Part shown: in pieces, positions 45,322 through 54,505 of the stretch
Layout: every line of letters starts with the position of its first letter
How positions within the stretch are numbered: the stretch's first letter is position 1
NCBI GenBank assembly: GCA_963787045.1
Contig: CAWBBR010000003.1
Span: forward strand, 1 to 64,000
From: DATJGR01 sp963787045
GTDB taxonomy: Bacteria > Pseudomonadota > Gammaproteobacteria > Pseudomonadales > Azotimanducaceae
Reading direction: 5' to 3'
Length of the DNA stretch: 64,000 nt
Notes under the pieces: model-generated
The model's input: only the letters and a program-made list of their open reading frames with translations
Told to the model about the DNA's origin: nothing
Databases searched by the model: none
Made by a program: the position numbers and the translations under genes

Positions 45322-45348
45322 GTATTACATCAGTGCGCATTGTATTAC
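45322..45348 (-). promoter_or_regulatory. Direct repeats over the vapBC promoter
   Basis: GTATTAC occurs at 45322-45328 and 45342-45348, exactly two helical turns apart. On the minus strand the second repeat overlaps TACAAT (45339-45344), a good -10, with TTGGTA 18 bases upstream as a weak -35. This suits autoregulation by an AbrB-type antitoxin. Confidence 0.5.
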
Positions 45349-45468
45349 CTGGCTATTGAATCTACCAACGAAGGATCGACAACGCCTAGCACGCTACCGC
45401 GCGGCGATCGAGCCGCGCGAGCGAGCGCAACCATCGCGCTTGTCAGCCGATGTCGGCGCAGGTCACTG

Positions 45469-46800
45469 CTATGTGCGTGCGTGCTTCGCCGCGATGTTCT
45501 GCGTCAGCGTGCGCGAGCCGAGCCAGAAGTGCAGCTGGGACCACAGCACACCGGTCACGACGATCGACAGCAACGACCAGCGAATCGCTTCGTGGCCGTA
45601 CGTGGGGGTGAGCGCATCGGAGAGTGCGCCCGCGATCGGTGCACCGCAGCCGATGCCGACCAGGGTCGATACCGTCAGCAGAATCGCGGCGGCGCGCGCC
45701 CGCATGGTCGCGGGCGACAGGTTCTGCACGGTGGCCAGCACGATCGGCAGCACGCCTGGCAGGAACGGCACCGTCAGCGCGAGCGCGATCACCACCGTGC
45801 GGCTCGGTGCCTGGTAGTACGCGATTGCGATGGCGAGATTGAAGCAGAGGAAGATTGCCGGCAGCCGCAACGCCCAGGCCGCGTCGCGCATCGTCATCCG
45901 GTCGCACAGCCAACCGCCGAGGTAGTAGCCGACGATCGACAGCAGTCCCGCGGCGCCGAGCAATGAACCGACTTCTTTCGGTGCGAATCCGAACACGCGT
46001 TCGAGATATACCGGATCGAAACTCTGCGCGCCGGCGACCGTGACGAGGATCGTGTAGGCGATCAGCGTGTGGCGGAAGGCTGGCAGACCGAGCAGGAACC
46101 GCAGCGTCTGACTCAGGTTCGCCGACGGCTCGACCGGTCCGGTCTGAAAGTAGCCGCGCGTGGGTTCGCGCAGCGTACGCCAGACGATCACGGCGTAGAC
46201 CAGTCCGGGAACGCCGACGAGCATCAGCGCGCCGCGCCAGCCGAGCGCTTCGCGCGCGAATCCGGCAACGAGTGCACCGATCGCGGCGCCGATCGGCGCC
46301 TGCGCGGCGAGTATTGCGAACGCGCGCGTGCGGCGGTCCTGCGGAAACAGATCGGTCATCATCGACATCGACGCCGGACCGCTGCCCGCTTCGCCGATCG
46401 CGACCCCGGCGCGCGTCAGCGCCAACGTCAGAAAACCGGTCGCCCAGCTCTGCAGCAGCGTCATCGCGCTCCAGAACGCGAGCGCCATCGAGATGATGCG
46501 GCCGCGCGGATTGCGATCGGCGAATCGCGCGATCGGGATCTGCGCCAGCGCGTAGAAAATGCCGAACGCGGTGCCGGCGAACAGGCCGAGTTGCGTATCG
46601 GACAGCTGCAGGTCTTTCCCGATCGGCACCAGCAGCAGGTTGATGACGGTGCGATCGATGATGTTGAACGTGCCGACACCGAGCAGCACCGCGAGCGCAT
46701 AGATCGTATAGCGCCGGCCGAACTGGTAGGTGGGCCGCGCACTGGCATCGACGATCGGATCGCCCGCGGCGGGCGCGAGCAGGTCTGCGGGTTGGCTCAC
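45469..46800 (-). CDS. MFS transporter (spinster/sugar-acid type)
   Basis: 443 residues, intact, GTG start with GAGGGG upstream. About twelve membrane helices. The motif RFADRNPRGRII between helices 2 and 3 and SMMTDLFPQDRRTRAF before helix 5 place it in the spinster-like branch, which moves organic acids, lipids or xenobiotics. GEAGSGPASMSM is the characteristic helix-4 loop. It is divergent from the nitrile hydratase genes, 111 bases apart, and may import their substrate or export the product; that is inference. Confidence 0.88.
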   Translation of the reverse strand: MSQPADLLAPAAGDPIVDASARPTYQFGRRYTIYALAVLLGVGTFNIIDRTVINLLLVPIGKDLQLSDTQLGLFAGTAFGIFYALAQIPIARFADRNPRGRIISMALAFWSAMTLLQSWATGFLTLALTRAGVAIGEAGSGPASMSMMTDLFPQDRRTRAFAILAAQAPIGAAIGALVAGFAREALGWRGALMLVGVPGLVYAVIVWRTLREPTRGYFQTGPVEPSANLSQTLRFLLGLPAFRHTLIAYTILVTVAGAQSFDPVYLERVFGFAPKEVGSLLGAAGLLSIVGYYLGGWLCDRMTMRDAAWALRLPAIFLCFNLAIAIAYYQAPSRTVVIALALTVPFLPGVLPIVLATVQNLSPATMRARAAAILLTVSTLVGIGCGAPIAGALSDALTPTYGHEAIRWSLLSIVVTGVLWSQLHFWLGSRTLTQNIAAKHART

Positions 46801-46911
46801 TCAACGACCCCTCAATCGTCGATGGCGGGAATCGGAGCATCCCACAAGTGATCGTGTGTCTGCACGCGCCGTACAATCGCCCACAAGTCTTCGACGCATT
46901 AGAGGATCGTC

Positions 46912-47508
46912 ATGGCTGATCGCATCGAGTCACATCCGAACATCGCCCCCGTCGAGCAACGTGTCGACGCCATACAAGCCGTGTTCGCCGAACGCGGCTT
47001 CGAGCCGGCCGAAGTGATCGAGCAGTTCGAGCATCTCACCGAAGAGACGTGGATCCCGCAGAACGGCGCACGCGTGGTGGCGAAAGCGTGGACCGATCCC
47101 GCATTCAAGCAACGACTGCTCGCGAACGGGCGCGCGGCCGTTGCGGAACTCGGCCTGACGATGCCGGCGCACCATCGTCATCTCGTTGTACTCGAAAATA
47201 CGCCGACGGTGCAGAACGTCATCTGCTGCACGCTGTGTTCGTGCACCGCGTTCACGATCATCGGGTTGCCGCCGGACTGGTACAAAGACCTCGAGTACCG
47301 CGCGCGGATCGTGCGGCAGTCGCGCACGGTGTTGAAAGAAATGGGGCTCGAGCTCGCGCCGGACGTCGAGGTTCGCGTGTGGGATACCACGGCCGATACG
47401 CGCTATATGGTGCTGCCGGTGCGTCCGTCACACACCGATGGCTGGACCGAGTCGCAGCTCGCGCAGATCGTGACGAAAGACTCGATGATCGGCGTGGCGC
47501 GCCTGTAG
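46912..47508 (+). CDS. nthA: Nitrile hydratase alpha subunit, cobalt-type motif
   Basis: 198 residues. Converts nitriles to amides using a low-spin Co(III) or Fe(III) centre bound by modified cysteines. The metal motif is CTLCSC in NVICCTLCSCTAFTI; Thr in the second position is the mark of cobalt enzymes. GLPPDWYKDLEYRARIVRQ follows, then RYMVLPVRPSHTDGWTESQL. An extra Cys precedes the motif (CC), and the usual aromatic after CSC is replaced by Thr-Ala-Phe. AGGAGG after the stop leads to the beta gene. Confidence 0.9.
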   Translation: MADRIESHPNIAPVEQRVDAIQAVFAERGFEPAEVIEQFEHLTEETWIPQNGARVVAKAWTDPAFKQRLLANGRAAVAELGLTMPAHHRHLVVLENTPTVQNVICCTLCSCTAFTIIGLPPDWYKDLEYRARIVRQSRTVLKEMGLELAPDVEVRVWDTTADTRYMVLPVRPSHTDGWTESQLAQIVTKDSMIGVARL

Positions 47509-47519
47509 GAGGATCCGCA

Positions 47520-48134
47520 GTGGACGGCATGCACGATCTCGGCGGTAAACAAGGGTTCGGTCGCGTGCGATACGCGCTCGATGCACAGGTGTTTCACGAA
47601 CCGTGGGAGCGACGCGTGAACGCGTTGTATTCGCTCGCGGTGCGGCTCGGCATCTTCAACATGGACGAATACCGGCACGCGATCGAACGCATGGAACCGC
47701 GCCACTATCTGTCCGCGAGTTACTACGAGCGTTCGCTGACGAGCCTCGCGACGCTGTGCGTCGAGAAAGGCATCGTCACGCGCGAGGAACTCGAGCGGCG
47801 CGCGCACGGCGCGTTTCCGATCGCGGCGCCAAGCGCACCGGGCCGGGCCAACGTCGCGTCACGGCAACGCTTCGCACCCGGCGATCGCGTGAAGGTGCGC
47901 GGCGACTATGTGCCCGGGCACATGCGCATGCCCGGTTACATCCGCGGCAAGACCGGTGTGGTCGTCAGCGAATCGCCCGCGTATCCATTCCCGGATGCGC
48001 ACGCGCACGGCATCGAAGCGGCCGACGAGCCGACGTACGACGTGCGGTTTCGCAGTGAAGATCTCTGGCCGAACTCCGCCGACGCGGCGCTCGTACACGT
48101 GGCCGTGTTCCAGAGTTATCTCGAGCGCGCGTGA
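47520..48134 (+). CDS. nthB: Nitrile hydratase beta subunit
   Basis: 204 residues; GTG at 47520 chosen because GGAGG lies seven bases before and the N-terminus (VDGMHDLGGKQGFGRVRY) matches the family. FHEPWERRVNALYSLAVRLG, then YLSASYYERSLTSLATLC, and the SH3-like end RGDYVPGHMRMPGYIRGKTG are typical. The gene order alpha then beta is found in many cobalt enzymes. No NHase activator (P14K/P47K-like) gene follows; a DUF456 membrane protein does. Confidence 0.9.
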   Translation: MDGMHDLGGKQGFGRVRYALDAQVFHEPWERRVNALYSLAVRLGIFNMDEYRHAIERMEPRHYLSASYYERSLTSLATLCVEKGIVTREELERRAHGAFPIAAPSAPGRANVASRQRFAPGDRVKVRGDYVPGHMRMPGYIRGKTGVVVSESPAYPFPDAHAHGIEAADEPTYDVRFRSEDLWPNSADAALVHVAVFQSYLERA

Positions 48135-48610
48135 CCATTGCATTGTGGACTCTGGTGGTCGCGCTGATGGCGGCGGGTGTCGTAGGAACCGTGTTGCCCG
48201 TGCTGCCGGGCGCGGTGCTGATCTTCGCAGGCGCCGTCCTCGGTGCGTGGATCGACGACTGGAGTCGCGTTTCGGGATGGACGCTCGGTGTAATCGGCGT
48301 GCTTGCCTGCGCGAGCATCGCGTGTGACTTCGTGGCCGGTAGTCTCGGTGCCAGGCGCCTCGGTGCGAGTCCGCTCGCGGTGAGCGGCGCGGCGATCGGC
48401 ACCGTCGTCGGCGTATTCACTGGTCTGTGGGGTGTGCTGTTCATGCCGTTCGTCGGCGCGGCGATCGGCGAGTTCGTCGCGATGCGCAACCTGCAGCGCG
48501 CCGGTCGCGTGGGTCTCGCGACCGGTGTGGGATTATTGATCGGCGTGGTCGTCAAGCTCGCGCTCGCGTTTTCGATGATCGGCATCTTCGTCGTGGCGCT
48601 TTGGGTGTGA
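48131..48610 (+). CDS. DUF456 family membrane protein
   Basis: 159 residues of very hydrophobic sequence: LPGAVLIFAGAVLGAWIDDW is the hallmark of DUF456, then DFVAGSLGARRLGASPLAVS and GVFTGLWGVLFMPFVGAAIG. GTG start overlaps the stop of the nitrile hydratase beta gene (GTGA), so it is coupled to it. No function is known for the family; coupling might reflect simple packing rather than a shared role. Confidence 0.85.
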   Translation: MTIALWTLVVALMAAGVVGTVLPVLPGAVLIFAGAVLGAWIDDWSRVSGWTLGVIGVLACASIACDFVAGSLGARRLGASPLAVSGAAIGTVVGVFTGLWGVLFMPFVGAAIGEFVAMRNLQRAGRVGLATGVGLLIGVVVKLALAFSMIGIFVVALWV

Positions 48611-48662
48611 CACGGCAGTTGCAGGCAATGGGCTCGCCATCATTAACGAAAAGGAAACACAC

Positions 48663-49295
48663 ATGATCACCATTCACCATCTTGGCGTATCGCAGTCCGA
48701 CCGCGTCGTCTGGCTGATGGAAGAACTGAAGCTGCCGTACAAATTGAAGTGGTACGACCGCAAGGACGGTCTCGCGCCACCGGAATATCTCGCACTGCAT
48801 CCCGCGTCCACCGCGCCGGTGATCGAGGACGGCGATCGGGTGATCGCCGAGTCCGCGGTCATCCTCGAACACATCTGCCACACACAAGCGGGCGGCAAGC
48901 TGACGGTCGGGCCGACGCAGCCGAACTACGCCGAGTATCTGTACTGGATGCACTTCAACAACAACGTGCAGGGATTGTTCTTCGCGAAGCTGGCGCTGGG
49001 CAGCGCGCCGGATACGGCGGCACAAGGCGCAGGGGTCTTCATCAAACGCCGCGAAGACAAGTACTTCGGCCATCTCGATCGGCGGCTCGGCGCATCACCG
49101 TATCTGGCCGGCCCCGAGTTCACGTGCGCCGACATAATGGTGACCTTCAATCTGACGGAGCTGCCGCTGTTCGGCGGACGCACCGTCGACGATCTGCCGA
49201 ACGTGAAGGCGTACGTGAAGCGCATCGAGGCGCGGCCGGCATATCAAAAGGCGATGCAGATCGCCGGACCGGCCGCTACCGCGCCTGCTTCATAG
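48663..49295 (+). CDS. Glutathione S-transferase
   Basis: 210 residues, intact. MITIHHLGVSQSDRVVWLME begins the thioredoxin domain with Ser in the SQSDR catalytic loop; TAPVIEDGDRVIAESAVILE contains cis-Pro and the glutathione-binding ESA. The helical C-terminal domain ends in FTCADIMVTFNLTELPLF and PNVKAYVKRIEARPAYQKAM. The layout matches the beta/GstB-like class. The stop abuts that of the DoxX gene on the other strand. Confidence 0.9.
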   Translation: MITIHHLGVSQSDRVVWLMEELKLPYKLKWYDRKDGLAPPEYLALHPASTAPVIEDGDRVIAESAVILEHICHTQAGGKLTVGPTQPNYAEYLYWMHFNNNVQGLFFAKLALGSAPDTAAQGAGVFIKRREDKYFGHLDRRLGASPYLAGPEFTCADIMVTFNLTELPLFGGRTVDDLPNVKAYVKRIEARPAYQKAMQIAGPAATAPAS

Positions 49296-49700
49296 TCGTG
49301 GGTCGGCGCGCAGCGGCACCAGTTGCCGCAGCCGCGCGTCGCGCAGATACAGGCCGCCCCACATCAACACGGCCAGGTAGACGCCGAACAGCACGTGCGA
49401 GAACAACGGACTGCCGACCCGTACGTGTGTTGCGACCGCGCCCCCGAGGTAGCCCGTCAGCAGAATCGCGCCCAGCATCGCCGTTTGCGGCGCCGCATAG
49501 AGCAGCGTGCAGACGAGCAGGATGACGCCGAGGTCGCGCGCCATGTCGGCGCCTGCAAAGCCGAGTTGCGCGCCCGACTCGACGACGATCGGCAGCACCA
49601 GCAGTTTCATCGTGGCATCCATCAGCATGAATGCGATCACGAGCCCGCTCATGCCCCATCCGATCCAATACGCGCGGCTGCGTTGAACAGCGTTGGCCAT
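49290..49700 (-). CDS. DoxX-like membrane protein
   Basis: 136 residues, four predicted membrane helices: RAYWIGWGMSGLVIAFMLMD, then ALLVCTLLYAAPQTAMLGAI-type segments and FSHVLFGVYLAVLMWGGLYL. The pattern is DoxX/DUF4267-like. DoxX proteins are linked to redox balance or thiosulfate oxidation in some organisms, but no partner is evident. The AraC gene upstream on the same strand is likely its regulator. Confidence 0.8.
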   Translation of the reverse strand: MANAVQRSRAYWIGWGMSGLVIAFMLMDATMKLLVLPIVVESGAQLGFAGADMARDLGVILLVCTLLYAAPQTAMLGAILLTGYLGGAVATHVRVGSPLFSHVLFGVYLAVLMWGGLYLRDARLRQLVPLRADPRL

Positions 49701-49739
49701 GTCGGTTCCTTTTCGGCTGATTACCCGGCGATCGTAGAG

Positions 49740-50453
49740 TCAGTCCGGCGGCGTGGTCTTGTACAAAAACGACAGCTGCTGATCCTCTCGCGCGATTTTC
49801 GACGGCGTCAGACCGATCAGCGACTTCAGCGATCGGGTGAGGTGCGCCTGATCGAAATAGCCGGCTTCGTGCACCGTGTCGCTGATCGCCACGCCGTCTC
49901 TCAGCAGGTTGGTGGCATGACGCGCGCGTTCGATCTGTCGCAGCGTGGCGTGAGTCATGCCGGTCGCGTACAGGAAATGCCGTTGCGCGGAACGACTCGA
50001 CAGCGCCTGGGGTTCGCCGTGCAGCGCCGCCGCTACCGCGGTATCGCGCTGGATCACGCCGGCGTTCGCGAGCCGCGCGACGAACGTCTCGGCGTTTTCG
50101 AAATCGGGAATCTCCCAAGCCGACCCGTTCAGCCAGAACGAACGAGCCGACGGTTGCGGCAGGACGACGTCGTTTCCGTCGAGCAACCGGCCCACCGGCA
50201 GCTGCGGCATGAACGTGCCGGCCTTGAATCGGATCGCGAACCACTCGCCGTGGGCAGGACACGCGACCTGTCGCACGCGCGTTTCCGGTCCGCGCAGCGT
50301 GACGGCGGTGGCGCCGTCGAGTCGCGTGACGACCAGTTCCCAATGGCTGGAGGCGACCGACAGAAACGTGCCGGCGCGTTCGCTGTGACAACGCCAGATG
50401 CGCTCGATGAACGGCGAATCGGAGGAACGTTCGGCGTCGAATACGATGAACAT
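49740..50453 (-). CDS. AraC family transcriptional regulator
   Basis: 237 residues. Short N-terminal sensor: FIVFDAERSSDSPFIERIWR, then ASSHWELVVTRLDG and CPAHGEWFAIRFKAGTFMPQ. Two HTH units follow: SSRSAQRHFLYATGMTHATL and ISDTVHEAGYFDQAHLTRSL, with the ending IGLTPSKIAREDQQLSFLYK. ATG 50453 is chosen since the longer frame upstream is not coding-like. DoxX lies 40 bases downstream, and this arrangement of AraC with DoxX recurs in proteobacteria. Confidence 0.85.
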   Translation of the reverse strand: MFIVFDAERSSDSPFIERIWRCHSERAGTFLSVASSHWELVVTRLDGATAVTLRGPETRVRQVACPAHGEWFAIRFKAGTFMPQLPVGRLLDGNDVVLPQPSARSFWLNGSAWEIPDFENAETFVARLANAGVIQRDTAVAAALHGEPQALSSRSAQRHFLYATGMTHATLRQIERARHATNLLRDGVAISDTVHEAGYFDQAHLTRSLKSLIGLTPSKIAREDQQLSFLYKTTPPD

Positions 50454-50523
50454 GGCGGGCACCGTCGTGATGCTGCGTTTTACCGTTTTTTGTACAGCGG
50501 CGTCGCGCTCGACGGCAAGCCCG

Positions 50524-52532
50524 TCAGCCACTGTCTGTCCTGGCCTGCACGCGGCGCATGACGGCCAACAGATACGCTTTGCGGTTGAGCGGATCGTGAT
50601 CGGTGCGAGCGCGCGTCGGCGGTGCGCCGCGCACCGGCCGGTAGCCGGCGAAACTGCATTCGAACACGCCTTCGCCGCGCGAGAGCGACGGCAGCTGTTG
50701 CTGGATCGCGTGTACTCGCGCCGCCGGAATCTCGCCGTCGATCGTGCACGTCGAGTCGCTCGTTTGCGTCGTCAGCGGAATCGCCTCGAGCTGCGCGAGC
50801 GCGCGCGACACGGCTCCGAGCACGTCCGTGGGAAACTCGATACGAAACTGCTGCACCGGTTCGCACACCTGCGTGCCGGCCCGTTTCAGCGCATTCATCA
50901 ACACGAGCGGCGTCAGATGACGGAAGTCGGCGCCTGTGCTGGACATGCTCTTGTCGAAGCGCGCGTGCGAGTGGCTCTGCCGCGGTGCGTATCCGGAGTG
51001 CGTCATCGTCACGACGCAATCGGTGACGTTCCAACCGTACAGACCCTGCTGCAGGGTCGCGGCAACGGTGTCTTCCACCGCCTTGTGGAACGCGAGCCGG
51101 ATCGAGCCGAGTTCCACTTCGAGTGCGAATCGAACGCCGGAACCGGGTGGTGCCGGATCGACCCGCAGGCCGACGGTCGCTAGAAACGGATTCGGCGCTT
51201 CGCGCATCACTTCGACGGCGGCGCCGGTACCGATCGGGCGCTCGATACAGATCGTCGTCGTCTCGCGAAACTCGACGGCGATCCCGAACGCTGCGCTCAG
51301 CGTGTCTCGTATGACCTCCTTCTGCACCTCGCCGTACAGCGAGACGTAGAGTTCCTGTCGAACGTCGTCCTGCCGCAGATTGATCAAGGGGTCCTGCTCC
51401 GCGAGCTGCGCCAGCGCGGCCTGCAGCGCGCCTTTGTCGCGTCGGTGGCGCGGCACGATCACCGTCTCCAGCGTCGGCGGCGCGAAGTGGTGGTGTTCGT
51501 GTGTCGTCGGCGATGCGCCGATCGTGTCGCCGATGCGCGCGTCGACCAGCCCCCATAGCTTGGCGATGCGCCCGGCCGCGACGCAGCGTGTGGACACGGT
51601 CGATCCCGCGTCGAAGATCTGAATGGCAGTGACCGTATGTTCGCGCTCCGTGCGCACACGCAGCCGATCCCGTATCCGCACCGAGCCGGCGAAGACGCGG
51701 ACATAGGCGATCTTCTCGCCTGCCGCCCCGCGATCCACTTTGAATACCGTGCCGGAAAGCGGCGCCTCGGCATCGCCGTTGGCGGCCGGTAACAGCTCGG
51801 CGATCGCCGTGATCAGATGGTCGACACCCGCGCCGGTGATGGCTGAACCGAACAACACCGGATGCACACGCGCGCGTTTGGTGTGCACGGCAAGCGCGTC
51901 GCGCAGCGTTGCATATGGCACTCGGATGCGATCGTCTACGAACGCGGCGAGCACGGCGTCGTCGTGATCGGCCAGCAATTCGCAGAGGCGCGCGACGAAC
52001 GCCGCGTCGGTTCCGTCGTGTGGAGCGAAGCCCGCTTCGCGCGTGCCGCACGCGCGCACCGATCCCATCGCCACGATCGCCGGCGTCAGCTTGCCCGCAA
52101 TCGCGTGCATGCACCCGCTCGGTGTCGGCGCCGCGGCGGTCGATCTTGTTGACGAACAGCAGCGTCGGAATGCGCAGGCGTTGCAGCGTCCGCAAAAGCA
52201 CGCGCGTTTGCGCCTGCACACCTTCGACGGCGGAGATCACCAGCACCGCGCCGTCGAGTACGTTGAGCACCCGCTCGACTTCGGCGATGAAATCCGGATG
52301 TCCCGGCGTGTCGATCAGATTGACGATGACGTCGTGGACGACGAACGACACGACCGCGGCCTTGATCGTGATGCCGCGTTGCCGTTCGAGGTCGAGAGTG
52401 TCGGTCTGTGTGGTGCCGTCGTCGACGCTGCCGATCGCGTCGATGACGTGGGTTTCGTAGAGGAGTCGCTCGGTGAGGCTCGTCTTACCCGCGTCTACAT
52501 GTGCCAGAATTCCCAGATTCAGACGTTCGCAT
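50524..52532 (-). CDS. Tetracycline-resistance-type ribosomal protection protein (TetM/OtrA-like GTPase), frameshifted
   Basis: About 660 residues, an EF-G paralogue that removes tetracyclines from the ribosome. G1 AHVDAGKTSLTERLL, then GTTQTDTLDLERQRGITIKA, DTPGHPDF and VNKIDRRGAD are all present. Breaks lie near 52112 and near the start: the N-terminal LNLGILAHVDAGK frame does not join a start directly; ATG 52532 with one indel gives the usual short start. Domains II-V follow, ending CSFAGYRPVRGAPPTRARTD and DPLNRKAYLLAVMRR, as in OtrA/TetM proteins rather than true EF-G. Confidence 0.85.
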
Positions 52533-52673
52533 GGCGGTTCATGTCCTGCCGATGGAGGGGATGTCCCTTCTCGATGAACATGAACGTCGTCATGGGTCGC
52601 TCCGTATGCTGTGAATCGGGCGGCGGCGAGTACAGCAGATGGTCGCGTTGCAGGCAACAGGCGGTGGAGTCCG

Positions 52674-53399
52674 GTGGAAACGATCTTCTCGAAAGTGCTG
52701 GAACGGCTTCCCGACGTTCATCGTTGGGTGGAGCCGCGCGCGCTGCTGTTGCGGGCAACGTGTGACGTGTTCGGCTACCAGGAAGCACCGGAACTGTCGG
52801 TGATCGTGCGCGACGAGGACGGCGAGACCCTCTTCGTCATCGGCAACCCCGGTGTGCCGGTCGTCAAATCGGTATTGCGTCAGAGCCCGAACGTTCGGGA
52901 AGTCGTCGCGACGCAGCAGTACGCGACGAAGCTGGTCGGCTTATTGCCGGGGTGGTCGCGTACGACCATCTTCGTTCACCGTTTGCGCGACTCCGCACGA
53001 CTGGTCGTGAACGTCGGTGTGGTAGAGACAATGATCCGTCCCCTGGTGACTCGGATCGAAGGCATGGACCTGGACCTGTCGCGCGAATTCGAAAGGAATG
53101 CCAACGATCACTGGATCGCTACGGCGTTCACGCCGCAGCGGGTACCGATCGCGGGTTGCTATGCCGGCGCCATCACCGAAACGCTGTGGGATGTCGCGGT
53201 GGACACCGCCAAAGCCTATCGTCGCCAGGGCTACGCCAGGTCGTGCGTGGCCCACATGGTCATGAAGATGCGCAAGGAAGCGCAGCCAAAGGAACCCGTC
53301 TGGCAAGCCGCCGAAGACAATCCCGCCTCGTGCCGACTCGCGAAGAAGCTCGGCTTCGAACGCGTGGACGAGCTGGCCTGGTTTCGAAAGGACGATTAG
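52674..53399 (+). CDS. GNAT-fold acetyltransferase
   Basis: About 241 residues, GTG start. The acetyl-CoA binding core is in DVAVDTAKAYRRQGYARSCV (RRQGYA for the pyrophosphate loop), then DNPASCRLAKKLGFERVDEL, the standard C-terminal pair of elements. The N-terminal half (FSKVLERLPDVHRWVEPRAL and CDVFGYQEAPELSVIVRDED) is less common and may bind the acceptor. It is divergent from the Tet-like gene; antibiotic acetylation is a possibility but nothing shows it. Confidence 0.8.
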   Translation: METIFSKVLERLPDVHRWVEPRALLLRATCDVFGYQEAPELSVIVRDEDGETLFVIGNPGVPVVKSVLRQSPNVREVVATQQYATKLVGLLPGWSRTTIFVHRLRDSARLVVNVGVVETMIRPLVTRIEGMDLDLSREFERNANDHWIATAFTPQRVPIAGCYAGAITETLWDVAVDTAKAYRRQGYARSCVAHMVMKMRKEAQPKEPVWQAAEDNPASCRLAKKLGFERVDELAWFRKDD

Positions 53400-53402
53400 C
53401 GG

Positions 53403-54498
53403 ATGGAACCGAAACCCGACCGGTGGAGCATGCGATTCAGTCGATTCGCCGAACAGGAGTGTCGCGGGCTATCGCCGCTTTACGAGACCGTTAGTCTGGG
53501 TATTGCGCAAGACACGGAACTGCTCGACTGGATCGCGAGCCTGATCGAGCCGCGCGCGGATCCGACGCTGCTGTTCGCGGCGGTTCACTACCTGCTGTTG
53601 TCCGATGTCGACGGCGCGGGGCTCGCCGCGTTCTATCCGAACCTCACCGACGCGCCGGCACCGCCTCAGCAGGCGTACGCGGCGTTTCGCGAGTTCGTCG
53701 CGCGCGAGCGCGCGCCGTTGGCCTCGCTGCTCGCGACGCGCGGCACGCAGACGAACGAGGTCAACCGGTGCTGTTACCTGTTGCCGGCGTTCGTACTGGC
53801 CGCAAAGCGGTCGGGCAAGCCGCTGTGGATCATCGATGTAGGCGCGTCCGCCGGTCTCAACCTGCTGTTCGATCGGTATGCGTACGACTACGGGAACGGA
53901 CTCGGAGCCGGCGACGCCGCTTCGTCGGTGAAACTGCGAACCGAATTGCGCGGCAATCCGCTGCTGACGCCGTGTGCCGACGATCGCGGGTCGCGTCGGG
54001 CTCGACCTCCGTCCGATCGATGTCGACGACGAAACGCGAACCCGCTGGCTCGAGGCCTGCGTGTGGCCCGAGCACGTCGGCCGCTTCCGCAACCTGCGCG
54101 CCGCTCTGGCCATGGCGCGTCGGGCGAAACCACGGGTCGTCGAAGGCAACGCGATCGACGGGCTGCGCCCGTTGGTCGACGAAGCCGATCGCGATGCCGT
54201 GGTCGTGATCGTCAACACGAACGTGCTGCAGTATTTCTCGACCGACGAGTGCGTGCGCTATGGACGCCGTCTGGCAGAACTCGCTTCGGCGCGCGAACTG
54301 ATCTGGATTGCCAACGAGCATCCGATGTTTCTGGCGAGTGCGGGTTTTACGGCGCCGATCGAGAAGAGCAGGGAGCGCGCTGCGTTGCCGCTCGTGATGA
54401 GCCACTTCGTCGACGGGCGCCGCGACGACCGGGTGCTGGGCGCGGTGGGCCCGCACGCGCGTTGGCTGGAGTGGTTCGGCGTAGAGGGCGCCGGGTAG
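53403..54498 (+). CDS. DUF2332 family protein, one frameshift
   Basis: About 364 residues. FSRFAEQECRGLSPLYETVS, then LLFAAVHYLLLSDV and LLATRGTQTNEVNRCCYLLP are the family hallmarks, followed by WIIDVGASAGLNLLFDRYAY, which resembles a SAM-binding loop. The frame breaks near 53985 and resumes as VGLDLRPIDVDDETRTRWLE. DUF2332 has no assigned function; the Rossmann-like loop suggests a methyltransferase-related fold. It follows the GNAT gene by three bases. Confidence 0.8.
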
Positions 54499-54505
54499 AT
54501 AAGTC

